A DNA stretch of 64,000 nucleotides from Candidatus Poribacteria bacterium (GTDB taxonomy: Bacteria > Poribacteria > WGA-4E > WGA-3G), in assembly GCA_958295945.1 (NCBI GenBank), contig OY282386.1, positions 3,714,204 to 3,778,203 on the forward strand. The letters are read 5' to 3'. The notes under the pieces are model-generated. The model was given only the letters and a program-made list of their open reading frames with translations, searched no databases and was not told where the DNA came from. The translations under genes and the position numbers were made by a program. Of this stretch, positions 51,603-60,740 are shown piece after piece (the first letter of the stretch is position 1; each line of letters opens with the position of its first letter).

Positions 51603-52664
51603 ATGTGTGAGATGAAACGAAAATTTTCAAAAACCATAAGTATTGCCCTCATTCTTTCAGTATGTATACATGCGATACTGATTCTTGTTATGATCGGATT
51701 ATATCAACATGAACCCAATTCTATTAGAGAGGTAACGCATCTTAGAATAACAGAGGTGCCAACGGAACGGGTTCCACGACGTATAAAACGCGAGCAATAT
51801 ATCCCTGTAAAGATCACTCCAACAAAACAGACGCAAATTGAAGTAACCGTCAATACTCCCGAGGTAACCTTACCATTAGTACAGCCATTTTCAGATCAGA
51901 CACCCGTTGTTCCAATCTCGGGAATATCGCTACCGAACCTAAGTTTATCAGGAATAGGTGCATCCTATCAACTATCTGATGCTCCGATAGGAGATCAGAA
52001 CATAGGAAACCATCAGAAGTTAGGTAAAAAGGAATCTTCAGGTGTGTCAAAAGTCACCAAACCGCAGTCATCTAAACCCTCTATAGATAATACATTACCA
52101 CATGTTAGTGATCTGAAAATGCCAAGTGCAATTATGGCGCGAATTGGGCATCACATCGTAGAAAATCGCAGTACTGATAATGTAGATATTGTCTTTGTTA
52201 TTGATGGCAGTGGTAGTATGAAAGATAATATCAATGCAGTCCGAAACCATCTGAACCGTATGACTAAATTTTTCAATGATGCCGATCTGGATTTTACTAT
52301 TGGTGTAGTCATTTTTCGAGAAAAAATGTTGGGTTTGGATTTTGAGATTTTCCCACAAACACGTTCTGTTCCTCACATCAAAAGACGGCTTGCACAAGTA
52401 AAGTGTAGTGGTGGTGAAAAGGCATTAGATGCTCTTATACGTGCTGCAGACGATGTTGAATATAGGGAAAATGCAGATGTACACTTTATCTTAATTACTG
52501 ATGAATTTGTTAGTGGAAACTATTCCGCAAGTGATGTTTTTAGGAAAATGCGTCAACAAAATATCAAGGTGGATGTAGTTGGACGCGATGAACCGTTTCA
52601 GAAATTCATCACACGAATCACTGGCGGCTTGTGGTTGCCTATTACAAGTTTAGGAGTACAGTAG
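51603..52664 (+). CDS. Membrane-anchored VWA domain protein with TonB-like N-terminus
   Basis: 353 residues from ATG 51603; ATG 51612 is an equal alternative. One N-terminal membrane helix (ISIALILSVCIHAILILVMI), as in TonB/energy-transduction proteins, is followed by a Pro/Thr/Val-rich linker and a von Willebrand A domain from about 195. The MIDAS motif is DGSGSM with downstream Thr/Asp (LITDEF). VWA domains bind metal and protein partners. The glycosyltransferase-like gene begins 9 bases after its stop, so both are co-transcribed. Confidence 0.8.
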   Translation: MCEMKRKFSKTISIALILSVCIHAILILVMIGLYQHEPNSIREVTHLRITEVPTERVPRRIKREQYIPVKITPTKQTQIEVTVNTPEVTLPLVQPFSDQTPVVPISGISLPNLSLSGIGASYQLSDAPIGDQNIGNHQKLGKKESSGVSKVTKPQSSKPSIDNTLPHVSDLKMPSAIMARIGHHIVENRSTDNVDIVFVIDGSGSMKDNINAVRNHLNRMTKFFNDADLDFTIGVVIFREKMLGLDFEIFPQTRSVPHIKRRLAQVKCSGGEKALDALIRAADDVEYRENADVHFILITDEFVSGNYSASDVFRKMRQQNIKVDVVGRDEPFQKFITRITGGLWLPITSLGVQ

Positions 52665-52673
52665 AGGGACTCA

Positions 52674-54257
52674 ATGTTTCTCCAGCAAAACAGTGAATCT
52701 ACACCTAATCCATCCTTAAAATCTCCAAACTCTCCCTATATCCTATCTAAAGATACTTATTATGCATTAGGTATAACTTCCGCTTTTCTTCTTGCTGGTG
52801 GTTTGGCAGCACTGCATCATGAAATGTGGCGAGACGAAATACAGGCATGGCTTCTTGCCAGGGATAGTGCATCCATCCTGGAACTCTTTGCAAACATGAA
52901 ATATGAGGGACATCCCGCCTTCTGGCATCTATGTCTAATGCCTCTCAGTAGAATCACTGCATCACCTATCATGATGCAAGTCTTCCATCTTCTGATTGCT
53001 GCTACTACTGTTTTCCTATTTACACGATTTGCACCGTTCAATAAGATTCAGAAATTTCTTTTCTCGTTTGGATATTTCGCACTCTACGAATATGCTATCG
53101 TTGCAAGAAATTATGCCATAGGTGTACTACTTATTACAATCTTCTGCGTTCTATATAAGTATCGTCATAGACGACACGTGTGGATAGGTGTTGTCCTGTT
53201 TCTACTCGCACATACAAGTGTGCATGCCTTAATAGTTACTATTGCAATTGGATTTGCCCTTTTATGTGAGTTTCTCTATTTCTACTGTTGTAAGGAAAAG
53301 GAATTACCTGAGAATGATCAACATATCTGGATAGGTTTTGTCCTCATCGGTATAGGTATACTGACTGCTGTGTTACAACTCAATCCACCATCGGATACGG
53401 GTTTCGCTGTCGGATGGCACTTTAAGTTTGATATGCAACGTGTCAACAACATCACAAAACTCATCACACAAGCAATGTTTCCACTGCCGAGAGCAAGTAT
53501 GGGTTTTTGGGGAAGTCATCTGCTCAATCAGAATACATTGTTCCAATTTATTCGTTTGCCTTTATGTTATCTAATAGTGTTGTGGTGTATACTTCGTTTC
53601 ATTAAACGTCCCACTGCCCTTTTCATCTATTTGATTGCTACCGTAGGACTGCTTGCTTTTTTCTATGTCAAATATGGTGGTAGTATACGCCACCACGGAT
53701 TCCTGTTTTTTACATTCGTTCTGACGAGCTGGATTTATCACGACTCTCCAGAGATTAACCTGCCAATTAAAACGTTATGTGGGTTAGCACAATGGTGTTT
53801 TAGTTTTGTTTTTACGTGCATCCTAATTTTTCACTTTCTTGGAGGAATAACGGCAATTGCTATGGACTATCGTTATATTTTCTCTAATGGCAAAAGAACT
53901 GCTGAATATATTAAACAGCATGAGATGCAAGAAATGTTTATGGTTGGGGATACAGATTTCGCTGTCAGTACTGTCGTTGGATACTTGGGCAAAAAGGAGG
54001 TCTACTACCCGAAAGGTAGCAGATTCGGTTCTTTTGTCAGATGGGATAAAGACAGAACACACGGTGTTTCAAATGCAAAGATAGTGGAGGCAAGTGAATT
54101 GCTAAGTACACAATATAATCAAGATGTGTTGATTATCATGAACCGTAAATTTGAGGATGCATTAATTGAACAGTATCAACTTACGCTATTGAAATCGTTT
54201 ACAGGTTCAACGATTGGTAGTGAAGGTTTTCATTTATATCTTATCAGGGTTAATTAG
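52674..54257 (+). CDS. GT39/ArnT-like membrane glycosyltransferase
   Basis: 527 residues with about ten hydrophobic segments. The first luminal loop contains EMWRDEIQAWLLARDS, where the DE pair corresponds to the catalytic acidic residue of dolichyl-phosphate-mannose/undecaprenyl-phosphate-sugar transferases. GHPAFWHL is another conserved block. The C-terminal about 120 residues are soluble. It probably transfers a sugar from a lipid carrier at the outer side of the inner membrane. The acceptor is unknown. Co-transcribed with the VWA gene. Confidence 0.75.
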   Translation: MFLQQNSESTPNPSLKSPNSPYILSKDTYYALGITSAFLLAGGLAALHHEMWRDEIQAWLLARDSASILELFANMKYEGHPAFWHLCLMPLSRITASPIMMQVFHLLIAATTVFLFTRFAPFNKIQKFLFSFGYFALYEYAIVARNYAIGVLLITIFCVLYKYRHRRHVWIGVVLFLLAHTSVHALIVTIAIGFALLCEFLYFYCCKEKELPENDQHIWIGFVLIGIGILTAVLQLNPPSDTGFAVGWHFKFDMQRVNNITKLITQAMFPLPRASMGFWGSHLLNQNTLFQFIRLPLCYLIVLWCILRFIKRPTALFIYLIATVGLLAFFYVKYGGSIRHHGFLFFTFVLTSWIYHDSPEINLPIKTLCGLAQWCFSFVFTCILIFHFLGGITAIAMDYRYIFSNGKRTAEYIKQHEMQEMFMVGDTDFAVSTVVGYLGKKEVYYPKGSRFGSFVRWDKDRTHGVSNAKIVEASELLSTQYNQDVLIIMNRKFEDALIEQYQLTLLKSFTGSTIGSEGFHLYLIRVN

Positions 54258-54541
54258 TCTTAACATTGTTTGGACAGTTTCATCATGTTTGGGTTTCCAA
54301 ACATGTGAAAACTATGATTTGTAAACACTTTTGTTGTGATCTGTGTCGAAAAGAAGTTGTCATCAATCCGCGTGTTATGTATTGTAAGAGAGATATTTCG
54401 GCAGTGGCCAATATGTCACGGTTTGTTCTGTCTTAATAACAAGCAAAACTAAAAACCAAAGAAGATGTTGAAAAAAGTTAATAGATTTGATACTCTGATA
54501 TACAGTTGAATTTAATCATTCTTACATTGAGGACATACGTT

Positions 54542-55615
54542 ATGAGTGAAAAGATCTATCGTGCTGCAGCTATCGGACATACGGGTGCTGGCAACTACGG
54601 ACACGGACTGCATACAGCATACAATAAAATTGATAATGTTGAGTTTATCGCTATCTCTGACCCAGACGAAGCGGGAAGGAAAAAAGCGGTTGAAGAAACC
54701 GGCGCGCAACGCAGTTACCCTGATTATCGTGACATGTTAGAAAAAGAGGAATTAGACATTGTAAGTGTCTGTCCCCGATGGGTGACAGAGCACGTTGACA
54801 TGGTAACCGCTTGCCTTGAAGCTAAATGCAGTGTCTATTGCGAAAAACCGATGACAGGTTCCCTTGAAGAGGGAGACAAAATCGTTGAAACTGCTAAAGC
54901 AAATGGACAGAAGGTTGCGATTGCACATCAAGCGGTTTATCTTCCCGCAACGCATACCATTAAACAGTTGCTTCATGAAGGTAAGATTGGCACTGTGCAA
55001 GCCATATATGCCAGTGGAAAACAGGACAGACGTGGGGGTGGTGAGGATATGATTGTCCTTGGCACACACCTGTTCAATATGATGCGTTTTTATGTAGGAG
55101 ATGTTGATTGGATGCAGGCACACGTTACCAAAGATGGTCAAGAGGTAGTGTCCGGTGGTCATCATGAACCCACTGAACCTGTCGGACCAGTAGCGGGGGA
55201 TTGTATAAATAGTTACTTTGCTTTCAAGAGTGGTGTTGCCGGTTTCTTCCAGTCGCGTAAAGATCAGGCAGGATCAGGACGATACGGTATGGAGATTGTT
55301 GGGAGTGAAGGTGTTTTTTCTCTTCGTGGAGATGTGGCAAACAGACTGATGGTTTATCCCTATCCAGTTTTAGTGCCTTCAAATCCTGATCAGGCATGGG
55401 AAGCGATTGATCTGGATGACACTCCTTTCTCCAACGGAAACGAACTTGCTATACTGGATCTGATTGATGCGATGGAGAACGATCGCAAACCGATATCCGC
55501 AGCGGAAGATGCAGTCGCAGCATTGGAGATGATTTTAGGTGCTTACGAATCTCAACTCACAGGACAACGCGTGCAGTTTCCAATTGCTAATCGGGAACAT
55601 CCATTGAGTCGTTGA
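54542..55615 (+). CDS. Gfo/Idh/MocA family oxidoreductase
   Basis: 357 residues from ATG 54542 (MSEKIYRAAAIGHTGAGNYG), preceded by GAGG; the longer frame from 54506 adds an improbable 12 residues. The Rossmann glycine-rich loop is GHTGAGNYG. The catalytic EKP motif is intact (VYCEKPMTGSLEEGDKIV) and the C-terminal domain is of full length. It is an NAD(P)-dependent sugar or inositol dehydrogenase of unknown substrate. A 284-base gap precedes it, with one palindrome CATGTTTGGGTTTCCAAACA near 54285. Confidence 0.88.
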   Translation: MSEKIYRAAAIGHTGAGNYGHGLHTAYNKIDNVEFIAISDPDEAGRKKAVEETGAQRSYPDYRDMLEKEELDIVSVCPRWVTEHVDMVTACLEAKCSVYCEKPMTGSLEEGDKIVETAKANGQKVAIAHQAVYLPATHTIKQLLHEGKIGTVQAIYASGKQDRRGGGEDMIVLGTHLFNMMRFYVGDVDWMQAHVTKDGQEVVSGGHHEPTEPVGPVAGDCINSYFAFKSGVAGFFQSRKDQAGSGRYGMEIVGSEGVFSLRGDVANRLMVYPYPVLVPSNPDQAWEAIDLDDTPFSNGNELAILDLIDAMENDRKPISAAEDAVAALEMILGAYESQLTGQRVQFPIANREHPLSR

Positions 55616-55660
55616 GGATATGAATTCTAAACTATGTTGAAATACGTATGAGTAACCATG

Positions 55661-56851
55661 TCAGCGACGCGGAAAGAATGTATCAATACCTGCTTCAACG
55701 TCTTCAATAGGGTGTCCATACTGTTGCTCATAATTCTCGTGTGTGCCGCGTTCCGTTTCGGTTAGTTCTGTCAATGGGAACAGGATAGTCTCACGGCTGC
55801 GTTTACCAGATTCATTCATTGCAATGTTCATCTCTTGGTCTTGCCGTGCAAGTGCAGCACCGTATTCGGGATCGGTATCATTGTTGATAGCATTAGCAAT
55901 ACTAAGTAGTTCATCTGCAACAGCGATTTGTCCTTCAGAAAGCAGGTAGTTTTTGAGAGGATTTTCCCAAGTCACCGTCTGTTCTGGTAGTTCAAGTTCA
56001 ATTTTCTCAATAACATCAACACCATCAACATCAATGGTTGTACGTTTGGCTCTATGAGCAACACCTTTTGCACCAGATTGCAGGTCGGCGGCAGGTGTAA
56101 CATAGATGTCTTCTCCTACGATTGTTCCTTTACTTCCATCAATTTGAGAGATACCTGTTTGTCCACGTCCAAGTGAACGTGCATGGATGACATTGGAGTA
56201 GACCATCAGAGCAGTTGCATTATTGTCAAATTCAATAAAACCGAGACTCCATTTTTCACTGGTATGGTTTCTTTTCATTCTATCAATTATAGGGATAACT
56301 GAACTTGTTTGCGTAATACCGAGAGCAGATTGTGGTTCGCCTCCAGCACGCAAGCGGAGCATACTCATGCCGTGATAGCCGCCTTCATAGAAAATACGGT
56401 AAATTCTGGCGACTTCACCAATTACATCTGCTTCAATGACTTTGGATAGAAATCGTTCGCGGGGAGCGCGGTAGTAGTTTTCTGCTACCTCAAGTTTGAC
56501 ATTATTTGCTTTTGCACTTTCAATCATCATATCTGATGTAGGGAGTGTAACTGCAATCGGGGTTTCGCATAAGATATGAATACCTGCATCCGCCAGAAAA
56601 CAAGCAATGGAATGGTGTGCGACACCTGGCACCGTAATGTCAACGACATCAAGGTCTTCATGTGCCACTAAATCTCGGACGTTAGTATAAGGATTGGCAC
56701 CGTATTGTTCTGCATATCGTGTGGCAGTTTCTTCTTCAATGTCGCAAATTGCAACCAAATTGTAGACATCTTTGAGTTTAGCAATGACAGGTAGGTGAGA
56801 ACCACCACCACGTCTGCCAGCACCGATAAGTGCAATATTAAGTTTTGACAT
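55661..56851 (-). CDS. Gfo/Idh/MocA family oxidoreductase (ETP variant)
   Basis: 396 residues. Rossmann loop ALIGAGRRGGGSHLPVI at the N-terminus; the EKP motif reads ETP (ILCETPIAVTLPTSDMMI), so the usual catalytic Lys is replaced by Thr. The C-terminal domain is present. AGGAGT precedes the ATG. It is convergent with the 54542 gene. The changed motif suggests a different or lost redox function. Confidence 0.85.
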   Translation of the reverse strand: MSKLNIALIGAGRRGGGSHLPVIAKLKDVYNLVAICDIEEETATRYAEQYGANPYTNVRDLVAHEDLDVVDITVPGVAHHSIACFLADAGIHILCETPIAVTLPTSDMMIESAKANNVKLEVAENYYRAPRERFLSKVIEADVIGEVARIYRIFYEGGYHGMSMLRLRAGGEPQSALGITQTSSVIPIIDRMKRNHTSEKWSLGFIEFDNNATALMVYSNVIHARSLGRGQTGISQIDGSKGTIVGEDIYVTPAADLQSGAKGVAHRAKRTTIDVDGVDVIEKIELELPEQTVTWENPLKNYLLSEGQIAVADELLSIANAINNDTDPEYGAALARQDQEMNIAMNESGKRSRETILFPLTELTETERGTHENYEQQYGHPIEDVEAGIDTFFPRR

Positions 56852-56972
56852 AGAATAACTCCTTTATCGTGCATACTATCCAATTTCTGTGTGTTATAGT
56901 GAAATGTAAAAACACGTGCACATTTCCCGGCAGATGCTGTTTACTAACCGCATCTATGAGACTGAACAAACA

Positions 56973-57002
56973 CCGGTTCGGTTAGGAAACCGAACCTACC
57001 GT
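56973..57002. repeat. Palindrome family GGTTAGGAAACC
   Basis: GGTTCGGTTAGGAAACCGAA followed by CCTACCG, in the gap between two divergent genes. Both arms of the stem (GGTTCGG / CCGAACC) are perfectly matched; copies with other arms lie at 33526, 42752 and 60711. Confidence 0.6.
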
Positions 57003-57088
57003 AGTGTGTAAATAATTATGGTTTTGACTATAAAATAACATCAATGTTGTTATACGTCAATGAAATTTGGATATAGATAGATAAAAAT

Positions 57089-57868
57089 ATGTTAGCCATA
57101 ATACTCAAAGATCTTCGTATATATGCCAATACTCGTAAATATTTGATTGTTCAGTTTGTTGTTATATCAGTTCTAATTCTTGTGCTATTTATCGGAACAA
57201 TGGAGTTTTATGCACAAGGAATTGATACAAATAAGATTGGGAGTCTGATTGATGTTGGCAAACAAACGTATATTATATTCATTCTGTGTATATTCTTCGC
57301 ACAATTTGTGGTACCAAGACATGCAGTAGAGGCGATACGTTTAGAACATACAGAGAACAATTTCAAAGATAATCTAGCGAGCGACAACAGCAATTGGACA
57401 TTCTTAAGATTAACTCCGATAGGAAATTGGCGTATAATAGGTGGAAAACTAACTGCGGTTGTCGTATGGTCATTCTGCGTGATATGGTTCTCAATTCCAC
57501 TGTTTGCTCTATCAGGCTTTTTGGGAGGCGTGACATTAGGGCAGTATCTGCAAAGCAGCGTAGTGATATTTGCAAGTTGCCTGTTGTTCGCTCTGATTGG
57601 AATTGGATTTGCGTTATGGTTATCCCCGCTCAATGCCAAAGGCATTAGTTATGGGATTGTACTAATGACAACTTTCTTGCCACTCTTGCCAATATCACCA
57701 TTTACAGAAATACCAATGATAGAAATATTAAGTCCGTTGGCTGCCCTATTATCAATCTTACAATCTGACGCAGGACTTATGTGGATGTGGCATGTTGGAT
57801 TATATTGTGTGCTTTGTCTTGTTTTATTTCCCGTTGTGGTGTGGGGAATGTCCAGAATTGAAGTATGA
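57089..57868 (+). CDS. ABC-2 type transporter permease (CcmB-like)
   Basis: 259 residues with six hydrophobic segments. The N-terminal ILKDLRIYANTRKYLIVQF before the first membrane helix and the LTPIGNWRIIGGKLTAVVVW block are typical of CcmB/ABC-2 permeases. No ATPase gene is adjacent in the window, so the partner is encoded elsewhere. AT-rich upstream region with a weak promoter candidate (TTGACT at 57024). The cargo is unknown. Confidence 0.75.
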   Translation: MLAIILKDLRIYANTRKYLIVQFVVISVLILVLFIGTMEFYAQGIDTNKIGSLIDVGKQTYIIFILCIFFAQFVVPRHAVEAIRLEHTENNFKDNLASDNSNWTFLRLTPIGNWRIIGGKLTAVVVWSFCVIWFSIPLFALSGFLGGVTLGQYLQSSVVIFASCLLFALIGIGFALWLSPLNAKGISYGIVLMTTFLPLLPISPFTEIPMIEILSPLAALLSILQSDAGLMWMWHVGLYCVLCLVLFPVVVWGMSRIEV

Positions 57869-58236
57869 GTAACATTAGCGTGTTTTGTTGAGACCTCTTC
57901 TGAATGTCAATTGACAACAAAGTGCCGTATCACACAATGCATAACAACACGGACATTTACACAGAAAGAGGTAATACCATTTCTAATTGATTGTGTGCCA
58001 TTATATATCACCTTCTTCTGTCCGAGCGATCTCCGAATCGCGATCTTTCTGGACAACGGTTTTTGTCGTAATTATTTATAGAAATCGTATAACCACCAAC
58101 GTGTCAATCACCAAAAGCAAGTGGAAACCGAACCGCACTGCAGACAACGGACAAAGCAAGCATGCAGCAGGTCTCCCAAAAAGACCGCGCCGCAGCGGAA
58201 CATAAGCAATAGATGCAGGGGGTGCGACAATATACA
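57869..58236. other. Gene-poor gap with repeat traces
   Basis: No gene is supported here. ATACCATTTCTAATTG (57972) resembles the ends of the 14340-14515 repeat, and GCGATCTCCGAATCGCGATC (58024-58043) is a palindrome related to the one at 63550. Confidence 0.5.
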
Positions 58237-58277
58237 AAGCACAGGCAGATACCCAAAATGGATACCTGCCTGTGCTT
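58237..58277. terminator. Strong hairpin at the end of the TolB-like fragment
   Basis: AAGCACAGGCAGATACCC pairs almost perfectly with GGATACCTGCCTGTGCTT across a 5-base loop (58237-58277). It sits 16 bases after the stop of the minus-strand gene ending at 58293. On the minus strand it is followed by GTATATTGTCG, not a T-run, so it could be an RNA-stabilising or rho-assisted end. Confidence 0.5.
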
Positions 58278-58292
58278 ACTGTGCTTTTGATT

Positions 58293-58811
58293 TTATCTGC
58301 TGGACTGCTTGAGTGTTCCCCACGTTACTTTTTTTTTGCCTTGTGGAGATACCGGTAGCACATCATCGCTGATCCAGTCTATTGTTTGATCCCAGCCCGG
58401 ATCGTCTGTGAGCTGCGTGATTTTTTCTGTTTCGATATGATACTTATAGATGTAACAAGGTGGCCACTCAAAACCGCGTGGCAAGGGTCCATCCACAGGT
58501 ATACCTTCACGCGCACTGAAAACGACTGATTCACCGTCATCCATCCAGTCAATGCCGTAGCATATCCAATCTTTCGGTATTTTGAGTTGTTTTATGTTTG
58601 TGCCGTTGCGATCACAAATCATATACCGAAACGCGCCGAAGAACCGTGAGTTGCCAACATTTGGTACGAACTCCCATTTTTGCGCCACTTCTCTAAATAC
58701 TATCTTTTGACTATCGGGTGACCAACGCGGCCAGTTTCGGTGAATAGCGAAATTGTCTTTTTGCAAACCGGGAGTGGGTATGAGTTTGCGCGGGTTCTGT
58801 CCACCTGACCC
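58293..58811 (-). pseudogene. 5'-truncated TolB/PD40-repeat protein interrupted by an IS
   Basis: The frame encodes about 170 residues of TolB-like propeller (NPRKLIPTPGLQ, WPRWSPDSQKIVFREV, YGIDWMDDGESVVFSA) and is open up to the IS end at 58810. On the far side of the IS the same frame can be joined (GESEAKPIGSG) but meets a TAG after nine codons, so the 5' part was already missing. The only internal start is a TTG at 58766. The C-terminus GKKKVTWGTLKQSSR matches the tail of the two LamG proteins. The intact ancestor was probably secreted. Confidence 0.6.
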
Positions 58812-60258
58812 TATAGGTGTAAAGTTAAGGGCTGATATACGTCATTTTCAGTGACGAAAAGTGTTGCAAAATAGATATACCTCTTACATAATGAAGAAAT
58901 AACTATTCCCATAAGAGGTATATCTAATGTCTATACTAACACAAGTGACCGATAAAATGCAAAAAGTTGGACAACACGCTGCTGATGAAGCAGCTATCAC
59001 CTGTGGTGCTATTCAAAGACACCGTAAGTTCACGGGGAGCACCTTGGTTCAAACACTCACATTCGGGTTGCTACAAGAACCGGATGCGAGTTATACGGAC
59101 ATTGCCCAAACGGCTCGTGCTTTAGGCGTTGATGTCACCCGTCAAGCGATTGTCCATCGGATGACACATGAAACTGCTGAAACTTTGAAAATGACACTTG
59201 AAACAGCGGCGGCACAATGTATCACGCCATCTCCACAAACACTTCCATTGCTGAGCCAGTTCACAGGCGTTTATGTGCAAGACAGCACTTGGATCTCACT
59301 GCCTAACGAACTCAGTTCCGAATGGAAAGGCTCAGGTTGTAGAACGACAGATAACAAAGCTGCGATAAAACTTCAAGTCCGTTTTGATGTGTTGACAGGT
59401 GCTTTTGACCACTTCCGTCTGACAGATGGTATCACTACCGATCAGAAAGCGGAACAGGATTTTGACCCGTTGCCTGCCGGGAGTTTACGGTTAGCAGACC
59501 TCGGTTATTTCTCGCTTGATGCGTTTGAAAAACTGACACAAACCGGTGTTTTCTGGATAAATAGATTGAAAGTCCAGTGTCCACTCTTTGATGAAAACAA
59601 AGAAACCTTTTGTTTACATAAGTATCTAAGAGCAACAAACGCACACATAATAGACCTTAGTTGTTTTGTAGGTGCAACGAAACATCTTCCCGCACGTCTT
59701 GTTGCGTTGCGATGTTCTGAACAAGCGGCAAACAAGCGTCGCAGACAAATCATCAGCGATGCGAAACGAAGAGGGACACTCCCAAGCAAAGAAAAACTCC
59801 AACTCGCAGGTTGGAACATCTATATTACAAACACAGATAAAACGCAACTTACCCCGATACAAGTTGCCACCGTTTTCCGTGTCCGATGGCAAGTTGAGTT
59901 GATGTTTAAATCCTTCAAAAGTGTTGGAAAAGTGGATTCCTCGCGTAGCACGAAACCTGATCGTATTCTATGTGAAGTGTCCGCCAAACTTCTTACTCAA
60001 CTGATAAGACACTGGATTATGTTGTCAACTGGATGGCGATGTATACAACACAATATCATCAAAACAGCAGAACTTATCACACACCATGCCCGGATACTTA
60101 TGATAAGTTTTCATAAATCAAAAACTGCTTTTTTGAAGACACTTAGAAACATTAAACAAGATTTGCTAAATAGCGACTGCGGAGAACATAGAGCGGGAAA
60201 GTGGACAACTTACAGATGCTTAAAAGAGGCAGAAAATCCTTAACTTTACACCTATAGG
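58810..60258 (+). mobile_element. IS4-type insertion sequence
   Basis: A 1,449-base unit with perfect 21-base inverted ends (CCTATAGGTGTAAAGTTAAGG at 58810-58830 and its complement at 60238-60258, written here as one 21-base arm split CCTATAGG + TGTAAAGTTAAGG). Because CCTATAGG is itself palindromic it may be an 8-base target duplication, leaving true ends TGTAAAGTTAAGG. It carries one intact transposase. It split the remnant of a TolB-like gene. Confidence 0.8.
58927..60243 (+). CDS. IS4-family DDE transposase
   Basis: 438 residues, full length. The acidic triad is D in VYVQDSTWISLP, D in LRLADLGYFSLDAF and E in RVRWQVELMFKSFKS; the last block is the YREK-like signature of IS4 elements (here F-R-V-R...E...K). 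An N-terminal helical domain (DIAQTARALGVDVTRQAIVH) binds the ends. The gene stops inside the right inverted repeat, as is common. Likely active. Confidence 0.88.
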   Translation: MSILTQVTDKMQKVGQHAADEAAITCGAIQRHRKFTGSTLVQTLTFGLLQEPDASYTDIAQTARALGVDVTRQAIVHRMTHETAETLKMTLETAAAQCITPSPQTLPLLSQFTGVYVQDSTWISLPNELSSEWKGSGCRTTDNKAAIKLQVRFDVLTGAFDHFRLTDGITTDQKAEQDFDPLPAGSLRLADLGYFSLDAFEKLTQTGVFWINRLKVQCPLFDENKETFCLHKYLRATNAHIIDLSCFVGATKHLPARLVALRCSEQAANKRRRQIISDAKRRGTLPSKEKLQLAGWNIYITNTDKTQLTPIQVATVFRVRWQVELMFKSFKSVGKVDSSRSTKPDRILCEVSAKLLTQLIRHWIMLSTGWRCIQHNIIKTAELITHHARILMISFHKSKTAFLKTLRNIKQDLLNSDCGEHRAGKWTTYRCLKEAENP

Positions 60259-60279
60259 TTTTGCTTCGCTCTCCCCACC

Positions 60280-60546
60280 CTACGAATCACTTTCGGTAAG
60301 TCTATATTTTGGTTGATGTTTAGAACCATCAGGTTCAACAAGGTTCTCCTTCTCAAGCTTATTGAGGATGCCTCTGACTATAGGATATGATCGGTCAAGA
60401 TAACTGTAATCTTCATTTTCAATGCCAAGCCGTTTACCAATTTCTGAGGGTTTCAAACCCGTGGGTTCATGACATAAAGTTGCGAGTACAACTTCTTCAA
60501 TTAGAGCCAAACCGATTTCCGCCAGTCGTTTGGTATTTATCATCAT
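60280..60546 (-). CDS. Small winged-helix DNA-binding protein
   Basis: 88 residues from ATG 60546 (MMINTKRLAEIGLALIEE; ATG 60543 is equivalent), with AAGGAG just upstream. The longer frame to 60687 reads through a repeat and is rejected. A winged helix-turn-helix is visible: VVLATLCHEPTGLKPSEIGK, RLGIENEDYSYLDRSYPIV, ILNKLEKENLVEPDG. It resembles stand-alone replication/partition or TA-type wHTH proteins. The target is unknown. Confidence 0.65.
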   Translation of the reverse strand: MMINTKRLAEIGLALIEEVVLATLCHEPTGLKPSEIGKRLGIENEDYSYLDRSYPIVRGILNKLEKENLVEPDGSKHQPKYRLTESDS

Positions 60547-60619
60547 ATCTCCTTTATAAGTGCGGGGGTTTCGCGTCTCCCCGCAGGACGCGTCATCATT
60601 TACTTCCAAACAACCACCT

Positions 60620-60740
60620 TCGTAGGCGCGCTTTGCAAGTGCGCAAGATTGCTGGGTGTGTAAAGTTTTTGTCACCGTAGTCATCAATTTAGCGTCCTTC
60701 CAGTGCCGTTAGGTTCGGTTAGGAAACCGCACCTAACCAG
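60620..60740. repeat. Repeat cluster upstream of the winged-helix gene
   Basis: Contains CGTAGGCGCGCTTTGCAAGT (imperfect palindrome, compare GGCGCGC/GCGCGC at 63497), a GGTGTGTAAAG end followed by GTCACCGTAG (60655-60684, matching the start of the 46308 element), and a GGTTAGGAAACC palindrome (60711-60737). From 60741 to 61214 the DNA is AT-rich and holds CTGTAAGA repeats (60839, 60862, 60878, 60949) but no gene I can support. Confidence 0.55.

Noticed and set aside
60547-60687. N-terminal extension of the winged-helix protein
   Set aside because: The extra 47 codons read through a palindromic repeat and a GGTGTGTAAAG element end; AAGGAG marks the internal ATG.
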